Notes: a model not told the origin generated them from the sequence alone. DNA of 7,258 bases from Methanobacteriota archaeon (GCA_023430285.1 JAEZAV010000042.1:1-7258); one strand, 5' to 3'; positions 1 through 7,015 are shown, numbered from the stretch's first letter. Numbers and translations are program-made.

Positions 1-265
1 AAGAATGATACCTGTGGCACTTTCTTTGATTGGAACCAAGCAGAGTCTGGATTCCATCCTTTTCATTGGCTGGTTTGGACCCAGGGGACTTGCATCAATT
101 GTGCTTGCACTCTTGGCCATATCTGAACTGGATGTTTTTCCAGGGGACACCACCTTTATTTCGGTGGTTTTCGTCACAGTACTACTGAGTGTTTTTGCCC
201 ATGGATTATCGGCTTCACCCCTTTCAAACCTCTACGCCAGAAGAATCAAAAAATCTGAAGAATAG
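1..265 (+). CDS. Cation:proton antiporter (CPA1/NhaP type), C-terminal end only
   Basis: This is the last ~87 codons of a membrane Na+(K+)/H+ antiporter whose 5' part lies left of the window. The open frame runs in from the edge (an Arg codon at 2-4 precedes the Met at 5-7), so that Met is internal and not the start. The segment reading FIGWFGPRGLASIVLALLA is the conserved GPRG-containing helix near the C-terminus of CPA1 antiporters. It is followed by a last hydrophobic helix (TFISVVFVTVLLSVF), an AHGLSASPL stretch, and a short basic and acidic tail ending in TAG at 263-265. In this family the protein exchanges protons for Na+ or K+ across the cytoplasmic membrane, for pH and ion homeostasis. 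There is no long C-terminal regulatory domain such as TrkA-C, so this is a short form. The family call is firm; the ion specificity cannot be read from this end. Confidence 0.88.
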   Translation, partial: RMIPVALSLIGTKQSLDSILFIGWFGPRGLASIVLALLAISELDVFPGDTTFISVVFVTVLLSVFAHGLSASPLSNLYARRIKKSEE

Positions 266-286
266 TCCATTAATGTTGGAATATAA

Positions 287-309
287 TTTTTTTTTATTTA
301 TTATTTTTT
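287..309 (+). terminator. Oligo-T terminator after the antiporter gene
   Basis: A run of nine T (287-295), then ATTTATTA and six more T (304-309), begins 22 bases after the antiporter stop. Archaeal RNA polymerase terminates at oligo-T stretches on the non-template strand without needing a hairpin, and none is seen here. The position fits the antiporter transcript. The surrounding DNA is also AT-rich, so the call is moderate. Confidence 0.5.
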
Positions 310-427
310 GTTAAATCCAGTATTTTTTGGGGATTTTCAAGTTTTTGATTTTAATACGGTACTCCTTCCAATTTAAAAAAATCATTCAAAATAATAACTT
401 TTTTAAGTGAGTACTAACTATAATTAC

Positions 428-446
428 TTTAATATAATATATTTTA
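428..446 (+). promoter_or_regulatory. Probable TATA-box promoter of the PQQ-repeat gene
   Basis: The stretch TTTAATATAATATATTTTA resembles an archaeal TATA box and lies 38-56 bases upstream of the TTG start at 484. Initiation about 25 bases downstream would fall near 460-465 and give a leader of about 20 bases. The G-run at 463-467 could be a weak ribosome-binding site, though it sits about 16 bases from the start. The rest of the 266-483 gap is AT-rich, and nothing else was recognised in it. Confidence 0.4.
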
Positions 447-483
447 AATAACAAGCTACTTTGGGGGCTAATAAATTAACAGT

Positions 484-2166
484 TTGAAAACTTGGTTTAA
501 TGGGAATAAAAGAGTTTTATTCAATCCTATTTTGTTTTTAGGAATTATTTTAGTTTTGACGATCTTGATGTCTGGAGCTGTTTCAGCAGCAGGACTTGCA
601 AACACTCCACAACCAAAGGCAAGCCATGATAATCAAAATACTGGTCAATCTCAATACAACGGATCCCAGACAAGTGGTATTAAATGGAACTATACAACAG
701 GTAGTAACATAGAATCTGCACCATCCATTGGGGCAGATGGAACTATTTACTTTGGATGTGATGATGATTATCTCTATGCAATTAAATCCAACGGAAAACT
801 CAAATGGAAGTATAAAACCGGAGATTCTATAGTCACATCTCCAGCCATTTCATCAAAAGGAGTAATATATGCTGGTAGTGAAGATGGATATTTATACGCC
901 ATATATCCTAACGGAACTCTTGAATGGAAATTCCATGGACCCGGTACAATAGTTTCTTCACCTGCAATAGGGACTGATGGAACTATTTACTTCGGTTCCA
1001 AGAATAGTTTATACGCTGTAAATCCTGACGGCACTTTTTTATGGCAGTACCAGACAGGGGACAGTTTGTCATCATCTCCAGCAATTGGAGCTGATGGAAC
1101 AATTTACATTGGCAGTTCATTATTATATGCTTTCTTTCCAAACGGAGGGCTAAAGTGGAAATATTTAACACAGTCCTACATATATGGTACTCCTTCAATA
1201 GCTAAGGATGGAACCATATATGTGGGTGATTTATTAGAAAATATGTATGCAATTAACCCCAACGGTAGTTTGAAATGGAATTCTTCAATGATGGGAACGC
1301 AATTATGTTCTTCAGCAATATCCCATGATGGAACGATCTATGTTGGAACCACACATGGATATATGTACGCGTTTAACCCTGATGGAACAACAAAATGGAT
1401 TTATCATACAAAAACCATGATTAAATCGTCACCAGTCATAGGATCAGACGGAACAATCTACTTTGGAGGCTATGATCAAAGTGCACATGCTCTAAACCCA
1501 CAGGGACAATTAAAATGGGACCACAATGCATCAACTGGAGTATTTTCTGCGTCTATAGGAAGCGATGGGACAGTATACTTTGGAACCGAGAACAATCTTT
1601 TAGCTTTTGCAGATGTCAAATTATCGACCAACTACAATGGAGGCATCTACAACAAATCACTACCAGTTTCGATACTATCAAACGTTGTAACCAACATCTA
1701 CTGGAGACTTTATTCAGACAGCTTTCATACGGCATGGGCAGCTTACAAATCTCCAATAACAATTTCTAGAAACTGCAGCCTGGAATTCTATTCAGTTGAC
1801 TACGCATTTAACACGTCACCAATTGTTACCAAAACCTACACTATAGATACAACTCCTCCCAAGGTAAAATCATCTTTACCTGTCAATCAAAGCACTGGAG
1901 TGTCTAAAACTTCACCAATAACCATTAAATTCTCAGAAAATATCAAGGCCAGCACAAGTATCAACAAAATAACCATCAAAAACCTAAAAACAGGTAAAAT
2001 TATTACTCTAAGCAAAAGCATCAATAAAAATACATTAAATATCAAGACTAAAACCAGAACAGCAAATACCTGGTATTTAGTGACCATACCAGCAAAAGCA
2101 ATTAAAGACTACGCAGGAAACGATTTAACAACTACATACACATTTAAATTTAAGACTGGGGGTTAA
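484..2166 (+). CDS. Secreted PQQ-like beta-propeller protein with C-terminal Ig-like domains
   Basis: This is a 560-residue exported protein. Residues 1-36 form a signal peptide: basic N-terminus with K9 and R10, hydrophobic core ~14-30, small residues SGAVSAA at the likely cleavage site. A polar linker follows. Residues ~65-376 hold eight ~40-residue repeats (DGTIYFG...LYAINPNG.LKW), expected to fold as an eight-bladed propeller of the PQQ-like family. Residues ~378-457 resemble the chitobiase/beta-hexosaminidase C-terminal type Ig-like module. Residues ~458-558 (TTPPKVKSSLPVNQSTGV... IKFSENIK... AGNDL) match the Big_5 (SbsA-type) Ig-like domain. No pseudomurein-binding repeat or C-terminal anchor is seen, so it is probably secreted or loosely wall-associated. 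TTG is chosen because an in-frame TAA lies at 472 and the next in-frame ATG (568) would cut the signal peptide. Its role is unknown, probably surface binding or adhesion; actual PQQ binding is unlikely to be implied. Confidence 0.85.
   Translation: MKTWFNGNKRVLFNPILFLGIILVLTILMSGAVSAAGLANTPQPKASHDNQNTGQSQYNGSQTSGIKWNYTTGSNIESAPSIGADGTIYFGCDDDYLYAIKSNGKLKWKYKTGDSIVTSPAISSKGVIYAGSEDGYLYAIYPNGTLEWKFHGPGTIVSSPAIGTDGTIYFGSKNSLYAVNPDGTFLWQYQTGDSLSSSPAIGADGTIYIGSSLLYAFFPNGGLKWKYLTQSYIYGTPSIAKDGTIYVGDLLENMYAINPNGSLKWNSSMMGTQLCSSAISHDGTIYVGTTHGYMYAFNPDGTTKWIYHTKTMIKSSPVIGSDGTIYFGGYDQSAHALNPQGQLKWDHNASTGVFSASIGSDGTVYFGTENNLLAFADVKLSTNYNGGIYNKSLPVSILSNVVTNIYWRLYSDSFHTAWAAYKSPITISRNCSLEFYSVDYAFNTSPIVTKTYTIDTTPPKVKSSLPVNQSTGVSKTSPITIKFSENIKASTSINKITIKNLKTGKIITLSKSINKNTLNIKTKTRTANTWYLVTIPAKAIKDYAGNDLTTTYTFKFKTGG
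676..1611 (+). repeat. Eight tandem ~120-bp coding repeats (PQQ-like blades)
   Basis: Eight in-frame repeats encode the propeller blades. The core D-G-T-I-Y (or K-G-V-I-Y in blade 2) recurs with the D/K at residues 85, 125, 165, 204, 242, 282, 322 and 361, a period of 38-40 residues. Similarity is visible in the DNA too, for example GATGGAACTATTTACTT at 736-752 and again at 973-989. The last two blades are the most divergent: L-Y-A becomes A-H-A and then L-L-A. This suggests internal duplication followed by drift. Confidence 0.85.
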
Positions 2167-2201
2167 TTCCTCCCATTTTCATTGTTTTAAATTTACTGTA
2201 C

Positions 2202-2223
2202 TTTTTTTAACAGGATTTTTTTT
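2202..2223 (+). terminator. Oligo-T terminator after the PQQ-repeat gene
   Basis: Seven T (2202-2208) and eight T (2216-2223), separated by AACAGGA, start 35 bases after the PQQ-gene stop. A third T7 run lies at 2254-2260. This multiple T-tract arrangement is the usual archaeal intrinsic terminator signal. No stable hairpin precedes it. Confidence 0.5.
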
Positions 2224-2266
2224 AGTTTGGGTAGTTCTGTTGTGGTCGTACTATTTTTTTCTAACT

Positions 2267-2328
2267 TTGTGAATAAAAGTAGTATTGCATAAGATAAAAA
2301 AAACACTTATTGTGAATAAAAGTTCACA
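2267..2328. promoter_or_regulatory. Operator-like palindrome plus direct repeat upstream of the MFS gene
   Basis: The 14-mer TTGTGAATAAAAGT occurs twice, at 2267-2280 and 2310-2323, 43 bases apart. The second copy is part of a perfect inverted repeat, TGTGAA-TAAAAG-TTCACA (2311-2328). The first copy keeps only the left arm in that register, but has its own short symmetry ACTTT-N7-AAAGT (2264-2280). The palindrome ends 9 bases before the TATA-like box at 2338, a position suited to a dimeric helix-turn-helix regulator acting on the MFS gene. No regulator gene is in the window, so the factor is unknown. The repeats are seen directly; the operator function is inferred. Confidence 0.5.
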
Positions 2329-2337
2329 TAAAGAAAA

Positions 2338-2347
2338 CTATATTTAT
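2338..2347 (+). promoter_or_regulatory. Probable TATA-box promoter of the MFS/PstS-like gene pair
   Basis: CTATATTTAT, preceded by the purine-rich AAAGAAAA (2330-2337) in the place of a BRE, fits an archaeal promoter. Initiation would fall near 2370, upstream of every candidate start of the MFS frame. The remainder of the 2167-2483 gap holds the T-tracts, the palindrome and the start region listed separately; no additional gene or RNA was recognised. Confidence 0.4.
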
Positions 2348-2369
2348 TGGTTGGATTCATAAGCATTGA

Positions 2370-2483
2370 TTGAAAACTACAAAAAAAATGGGACAGGTGT
2401 GAAAAATTGGAATAAAAATCAGTAAAAATTTTTTCAAACCATTAATATCTGAAACAAGTTCTCTCCAGCTATGGTTTATTTTA
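2370..2483 (+). other. Upstream in-frame codons of the MFS gene: likely N-terminus, with an in-frame TGA
   Basis: The MFS frame stays open upstream of TTG 2484 back to a TGA at 2400-2402. These 27 codons encode KIGIKISKNFFKPLISETSS and then LQLWFIL, which completes the first membrane helix. A good Shine-Dalgarno-like AGGTG (2395-2399) lies six bases before an ATT at 2406, which would give a 527-residue protein with a non-standard start. Upstream of the TGA the same frame has TTG (2370), ATG (2388) and GTG (2397), giving a ten-codon mini-ORF that ends at that TGA. A GTG at 2399 in another frame reads eight codons (MKNWNKNQ) to a TAA. So the true start is ATT 2406, or a point mutation or frameshift has damaged the start, or translation does begin at 2484. 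Confidence 0.55.
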
Positions 2484-3989
2484 TTGGCCATATGTCTTGT
2501 TAACTTCATGTTCAATTTTTACATAGGAATGGTGAACATCACCCTACCAACCATTACAGAATTTTACCACGCCGATGTCATAACAGCAACCTGGATATCC
2601 AACATCTACCTACTGACCCTCACAATATCAGTAATATTCCTTGGAAGGATAGGTGGACTGTGGAGTCGGAAGAAATTTTTCATAGCAGGAACACTGCTCT
2701 GGGTTGTAACATCGCTACTGTGTTTCTACTCAAATTCACCAGACACTCTAATACTGCTTCGGGCTCTTCAGGGATTTGCAGCAGGATTCATGGCATCCGT
2801 GTACTACGCTATTCTTGATAAAACATTTCCCAAGAAAAGACTGGGATTTGCACTTGGATTCTTACTCATAGCACTATCTGGAGGTTACGCAGTAGGACCC
2901 CTTGTTGGTGGCTACATCGCAGCCTACCTCGGCTGGCAGTACATATTCCTGGCAGTCATTCCATTCGGACTTTTAAGTGTGGTTGTGTATCTCTTCACAG
3001 CACAAAAACCTCAAGCTGACCATGATCTCGACCTCCTAAATCTACGGGAGAAGTACAGGGTGAAGTATCCCAAGTTAAATGGTAGAGAGATATTCACCAA
3101 GATACTCGACTGTAAAGGAGCCATTCTTCAGGCAGCTGCCCTCTTCACCATAACCATCACCCTTATCATGGCACAAAAATTTGGCTTCAACATCTACGAC
3201 GTGGTGCTACTAATACTCGCAATGATATTCGGAGGACTTTTTGTCTGGGTTGAAGCCAAGCACGAAGAACCACTCTTCAGATTCACTGTGTTTCGAAGCA
3301 TCACATTTTCAGCCTACATCACAGGCCTACTACTCAACTACATCATCCTCTACATGGCACTATTCATACTGCCCTTCTACCTCCAAAAAGTTATAGGAGT
3401 ACCTGTTAACGTATCAGGAACACTGATAAGTGTGGTGTGGTTTGCAGCCATGATAATATCCCTAATTGCAGGGGGACTGGCCGATAAAATAGGTGTTAAA
3501 CCCCTGGCCATAACTGCCGGTGTGAGCTGCCTAATCGCAACCGTACTAATCCACAGCTTCCAAACCAGTGCCAACTGGTACTTCGTAATAGGGGCCTTCA
3601 TAATCCTCGGTTTAGGATACGGATTTTATCAATCACCCAACAACAAGATGCTCCTCTCTGTAATACCTGCAGAGTACAAGACACAGGTTTCAGCCATGAT
3701 GACCCTGACTAAAAACTTGGGATCAGTACTTGGAAATGCCTTTGCAGGACTGATAATAAGCACAGCCATATCACAATCAGCCCTAAGTGGCAAAATGGTT
3801 CTGACAGGTTCCCAAGCAACAGACTTCATGAATGGATTTGAAAGCATATTCCTCTTTGGAGCAGTTTTAAGTGTGATACTGCTAATTTCAACCTTCGATC
3901 TAGAGGGATACATAAAAAAATACAGCATCACCCAGACCAAGATCAAGGACCTTTTCAAATTCAACAACAGGGGACATCCAAAAACTTGA
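2484..3989 (+). CDS. MFS transporter, DHA2-like (14-helix) multidrug/H+ antiporter family
   Basis: This polytopic membrane protein has 501 residues from the TTG at 2484, or 527 if ATT 2406 is used (residue numbers here count from 2484). It probably exports small molecules using the proton gradient. Family marks are NITLPTI after helix 1; a motif A-like loop at 54-64 (GRIGGLWSRKK); motif B RALQGFAAG (93-101); antiporter motif C GGYAVGPLVGG (133-143); and a second motif A-like loop GGLADKIGVKP (330-340). A ~40-residue cytoplasmic linker (~172-211) lies between the helix bundles, and the hydrophobic segments suit a 14-helix DHA2 topology. Motif A lacks its usual Asp (G58), and the helix-1 Asp typical of DHA2 pumps is Tyr13, so coupling or substrate may differ from classical drug pumps. 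Start 2484 is the only standard start but lacks a ribosome-binding site and clips helix 1. The PstS-like gene follows after 31 bases. The substrate is unknown. Confidence 0.85.
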   Translation: MAICLVNFMFNFYIGMVNITLPTITEFYHADVITATWISNIYLLTLTISVIFLGRIGGLWSRKKFFIAGTLLWVVTSLLCFYSNSPDTLILLRALQGFAAGFMASVYYAILDKTFPKKRLGFALGFLLIALSGGYAVGPLVGGYIAAYLGWQYIFLAVIPFGLLSVVVYLFTAQKPQADHDLDLLNLREKYRVKYPKLNGREIFTKILDCKGAILQAAALFTITITLIMAQKFGFNIYDVVLLILAMIFGGLFVWVEAKHEEPLFRFTVFRSITFSAYITGLLLNYIILYMALFILPFYLQKVIGVPVNVSGTLISVVWFAAMIISLIAGGLADKIGVKPLAITAGVSCLIATVLIHSFQTSANWYFVIGAFIILGLGYGFYQSPNNKMLLSVIPAEYKTQVSAMMTLTKNLGSVLGNAFAGLIISTAISQSALSGKMVLTGSQATDFMNGFESIFLFGAVLSVILLISTFDLEGYIKKYSITQTKIKDLFKFNNRGHPKT

Positions 3990-4005
3990 AAAAAAACTTG
4001 TAGAT

Positions 4006-4011
4006 AGGGAT
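4006..4011 (+). promoter_or_regulatory. Ribosome-binding site of the PstS-like gene
   Basis: AGGGAT ends nine bases before ATG 4021, inside the 31-base gap after the MFS stop. The gap is too short for a clear independent promoter, although TTTTTATACA directly abuts the start. Cotranscription with the MFS gene is the simpler reading. Confidence 0.4.
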
Positions 4012-4020
4012 TTTTATACA

Positions 4021-4881
4021 ATGAAACAAAAAAACAACTATTTTATAATAACTGTTGTAGCTGTCCTAATAATTGTAATAACCGCCTACGCAGGATTAAC
4101 TCAGTATAACCAATCCAGTGATATAACCATTGAAGGATCCACTTCAGCATATCCTGTTGCAACTGCACTGGCCAAGGCATACATGGAAAAACATCGCAAC
4201 GTCCAAATCGATGTGCAGGGTGGGGATTCAGAAGCAGGTATAAACAATGTTAAAGCAGGAAAAGTGGACATTGGAATGTCATCAAGAAATTTAAGCAGCA
4301 CAGAATCCCAAGATCTATCCCAGTACAGCATAGCTAAGGATCCAGTGGCAGTAATAGTGAACCCCGACAATCCAGTAAACACCCTAACAACCAATGAACT
4401 AAAAGACATTTACACTGGTAAAACAACAAACTGGGAAGAATTAGGGGGTAAAAATATTCAAATCACCCCTGTAATCAGGGAAAAGGGCAGCGGTACGAGG
4501 TACGACTTTGAGCAGTACATCATGGATGGTGATAATTACGCTAAAAACATCATGGTAACAACCTCAACCTACGGTGCCCTGCAAACTGTGGCTGTTTCAC
4601 CAGGCACCATAGGATACGTCTCAAACAACGCCATAAGTTCGGATGTTAAAACCTTGAAAATCAACAACGTAACCTTAAACCAGGAAAATGTTGAAAACGG
4701 AAGCTACAACCTCACAAGGTCCATTCTCTTCCTTGTCAAGGGCAGTGCAACTGGAGAGATCAAGGACTTCATAGACTTCAGCCTGAGCACTGAAGGACAG
4801 AACATAATAAACAGTGTTGAATACGGTTCACAATCAAATAACACCAACACTGGCATTGGAATTGGACCAGTTGGGGGATAA
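4021..4881 (+). CDS. pstS: PstS-like phosphate-binding protein (ABC-type substrate-binding fold)
   Basis: This is a 286-residue extracytoplasmic binding protein, of ordinary length for archaeal and Gram-positive PstS-type proteins. An N-terminal hydrophobic segment (~8-26) acts as signal peptide or membrane anchor. There is no lipobox Cys, so it is not a lipoprotein. The phosphate-site motifs of the family are all visible: GSTSAYPV (39-46), GGDSEAG (67-73), DIGMSSR (83-89) and REKGSGTR (153-160), whose Arg, Ser, Gly and Thr ligate the anion in characterised PstS proteins. A family-typical YTGKTTNWEELGG lies at 131-143. Normally such a protein delivers phosphate to PstCAB, but no pstC, pstA, pstB or phoU is in the window; the neighbours are an MFS exporter and a histidine kinase. 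The C-terminus ends in an unusual Asn/Gly-rich tail (NNTNTGIGIGPVGG, 273-286). Another oxyanion, such as tungstate or molybdate, is less likely given the GSTS and GSGTR pattern. Confidence 0.86.
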   Translation: MKQKNNYFIITVVAVLIIVITAYAGLTQYNQSSDITIEGSTSAYPVATALAKAYMEKHRNVQIDVQGGDSEAGINNVKAGKVDIGMSSRNLSSTESQDLSQYSIAKDPVAVIVNPDNPVNTLTTNELKDIYTGKTTNWEELGGKNIQITPVIREKGSGTRYDFEQYIMDGDNYAKNIMVTTSTYGALQTVAVSPGTIGYVSNNAISSDVKTLKINNVTLNQENVENGSYNLTRSILFLVKGSATGEIKDFIDFSLSTEGQNIINSVEYGSQSNNTNTGIGIGPVGG

Positions 4882-5020
4882 ATAAACACGTATGTGGAAA
4901 GCGCATCATAGGCACAGTTAAAATACTCGTTAAATCAATTCAAGTCCATAACCAGTATTTAGTTGAAAATTTGTTTCAAAGTGAATATGAACATTTTATG
5001 GTAGATTTAAGGTTTAAATT
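4882..5020. other. Intergenic region before the sensor kinase, with its ribosome-binding site
   Basis: These 139 bases separate the PstS-like gene from the kinase. AAGGT at 5009-5013, seven bases before ATG 5021, is a convincing ribosome-binding site and supports that start. No strong oligo-T terminator follows the PstS-like gene, and no clear TATA box is seen, only AT-rich candidates. It is therefore open whether the kinase is read through from upstream or has its own promoter. Confidence 0.45.
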
Positions 5021-7015
5021 ATGAATTTAAGAGCTAAAACACTTCTTGTAGTGAGTTTGACAATTTTGTGCCTTACATTGGTGCTTCTCCTCATATCCAA
5101 CTTCCTATTTATAGATAACCTGTCTGATATAGAGGAGAACATAGCCTACAACGATGTTGGAATTTTAAATGAACAGCTCATCAAAGAATTATCAGAACTC
5201 AACTCAACAACAGCCAAACTAGCTAAACAAGACCCGAACTTAGATTTCAACGACACTTCAATTGAACAGTTAATTTCCAACACCAACATCCAGATGGTGA
5301 TGGTTTTAGATCCAAGCAACAATGTTGAATATGCAAACTACTACACACAGGCCAATGGAAGCTTCACAAACATCACAGAACCTGTAAAAAACTACCTATC
5401 CCATCAGGATGAGCTTACAAACAGTTCATCAGGAAGTTACAACCCTGAGGGAGTATTGTTACTTAAAAATCAAACCTTTCTAATAGCATCCCTCAAGAAG
5501 CAAACATCTGATGGAGAGAGAACATTAATTACAGGCACACCACTCAATTCAACAGGGATTCTTAAGGTTCTCGGAAATCAGAAAAGCAGCTTCATATTCA
5601 CACCTTTAAATTCAAACCAACTTCCATTCTACGGTGGTGTTGATTCAAATTTTTCAGAGAACTCACCAATATGGATAAACAACTTCAATGAAAATGTACA
5701 GGGAATATCCATCCTCAGAAACAAACAGGGAGAAGCTATTTTTGATACAGAAGTTGATGAACCACACACCATATTGAACAATGCATACAGAACATTCACC
5801 TACTCCCTGGTGGCATTTGTAATTTCAGGTTCACTCCTTGCTTTAGTGGTGCTGTTTTACATCGATACCATGTTGCTGGCCAGACTCAAACATCTCACTG
5901 AAAGGGTGAAGATCATAACACAGAGGGATGATCCCAATGATAGGCTTGTTGTGGTGGGGGACGACGAACTTTCAGACCTCACACGAAACATCAACCAAAT
6001 GCTGGAATCCATGGAAAATTCGAGGAAAACCGTATCAAAGAGCCGTTTGAAGTACAAAAATGTTTTCAACAACACAGGAACTGCCATGACCATACATGGT
6101 GGTGATGGGAAATTTAGCATGGTAAACACAGAATTTGAGCACCTATCCAAGTACTCGAAGATGGAAATTGAATCAAAAATGTCTTGGATGGACTTCTTCA
6201 CAGGAGAAGATCTCGACACGATGAAGGAGTACAGCAGGGAAAGAAACCAAAACAAAAATCCACCTAGAACCTATTCAGCAAGATTCATAGACGGAAAAGG
6301 TGATGTTAAGGATGTTATGATGACTGTTACAACCATACCCACAACAGAAGATGTTCTCATATCCTACATGGACATAACTCGACTCAACAGCACCCTGAAG
6401 GAAAAGGAACTTCTTGTGCGTGAGATACACCACCGTGTTAAAAACAACCTCCAAATAATAAGCAGTCTGCTGAATCTCCAGTCAAGATACGTTAAAGATG
6501 AACTGTCCCTCCAAGTATTAAGGGAGAGTGAAAACAGGGTACGATCCATAAGCATGGTTCATGAAGGTCTTTACAGATCGAAGGATCTATCAGATATCAA
6601 CTTCAAAAATTACATTGAAAACCTGGTAACGCAGCTTAAAATCTCCTATGGATTAGATAAAACAGAAATAGGAATTAAAATGGATATCATGAACATATCC
6701 TTATCCATAGACACAGCGGTACCGGTAGGACTTTTAATTACAGAAATTCTAACCAACTCCATTAAATATGCATTTCCAGAACAAAAGGGAAACATATCAA
6801 TAGAATTTTTCAGGATAAATGGATATTATGCTTTGAATTTGGATGATGATGGCGTGGGATTTTCATCAGAAAAACTTGATACAAGCAAAACCCTTGGAAT
6901 GCAGCTCATTCATAGTTTATGTGAACAGCTTGATGCTGAAATGGAGAAAGATACAATCCATGGAACCAGGTACTCATTCAAATTCACAGAAATAATCTAC
7001 AAAGAAAGGATGTGA
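5021..7015 (+). CDS. Membrane sensor histidine kinase: CHASE4-HAMP-PAS-HisKA_2-HATPase_c
   Basis: This 664-residue kinase senses a signal outside the membrane and phosphorylates a response regulator. Domains in order: helix 1 (~7-30); an extracytoplasmic region (~31-256) resembling CHASE4, rich in N-X-S/T sequons; helix 2 (~259-281); a HAMP linker (~282-336) with the typical DDELSDLTRNINQML; a PAS domain (~343-453) opening YKNVFNNTGTAMTI; a HisKA_2 dimerisation domain whose EIHHRVKNNLQ carries the phospho-acceptor, by family alignment H471 (H470 adjacent); and the HATPase_c domain with N-box TEILTNSIKYAFPE (E575, N579), G1 box DDDGVGF (608-614), G2 box LGMQLIHSL (625-633) and a closing GTRYSFKF. 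All catalytic elements are present, so it should be active. ATG 5021 has a good ribosome-binding site. Its regulator may be the receiver protein converging from the right. The ligand is unknown; phosphate is conceivable from the adjacent PstS-like gene but not shown. Confidence 0.9.
   Translation: MNLRAKTLLVVSLTILCLTLVLLLISNFLFIDNLSDIEENIAYNDVGILNEQLIKELSELNSTTAKLAKQDPNLDFNDTSIEQLISNTNIQMVMVLDPSNNVEYANYYTQANGSFTNITEPVKNYLSHQDELTNSSSGSYNPEGVLLLKNQTFLIASLKKQTSDGERTLITGTPLNSTGILKVLGNQKSSFIFTPLNSNQLPFYGGVDSNFSENSPIWINNFNENVQGISILRNKQGEAIFDTEVDEPHTILNNAYRTFTYSLVAFVISGSLLALVVLFYIDTMLLARLKHLTERVKIITQRDDPNDRLVVVGDDELSDLTRNINQMLESMENSRKTVSKSRLKYKNVFNNTGTAMTIHGGDGKFSMVNTEFEHLSKYSKMEIESKMSWMDFFTGEDLDTMKEYSRERNQNKNPPRTYSARFIDGKGDVKDVMMTVTTIPTTEDVLISYMDITRLNSTLKEKELLVREIHHRVKNNLQIISSLLNLQSRYVKDELSLQVLRESENRVRSISMVHEGLYRSKDLSDINFKNYIENLVTQLKISYGLDKTEIGIKMDIMNISLSIDTAVPVGLLITEILTNSIKYAFPEQKGNISIEFFRINGYYALNLDDDGVGFSSEKLDTSKTLGMQLIHSLCEQLDAEMEKDTIHGTRYSFKFTEIIYKERM

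Noticed and set aside
676..1611. Regular ~120-bp repeats as a CRISPR or non-coding tandem array
   Set aside because: The repeats are in frame, diverged mostly at silent or tolerated positions, and encode a continuous PQQ-like propeller.
484..2166. PQQ-dependent dehydrogenase function for the propeller protein
   Set aside because: It has propeller repeats but none of the recognised dehydrogenase active-site layout or length, and carries Ig-like modules instead; the name describes fold only.
2400..2402. In-frame TGA before the MFS gene as a selenocysteine codon
   Set aside because: MFS transporters have no selenocysteine at the N-terminus, no SECIS-like structure was seen, and a start downstream of the TGA explains the frame.
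3629..4021. 130-codon minus-strand open frame opposite the end of the MFS gene
   Set aside because: It mirrors the MFS reading frame, has no recognisable domain or ribosome-binding site, and its composition follows from the opposite strand.
4101..4409. 102-codon minus-strand open frame inside the PstS-like gene
   Set aside because: The plus-strand frame is a clear PstS-family protein; the antisense frame has no family features.
5857..6255. 132-codon minus-strand open frame inside the kinase gene
   Set aside because: It is a shadow of the HAMP-PAS coding region, rich in Ser/Phe as expected from the antisense of Glu/Lys/Asn codons; there is no start signal.
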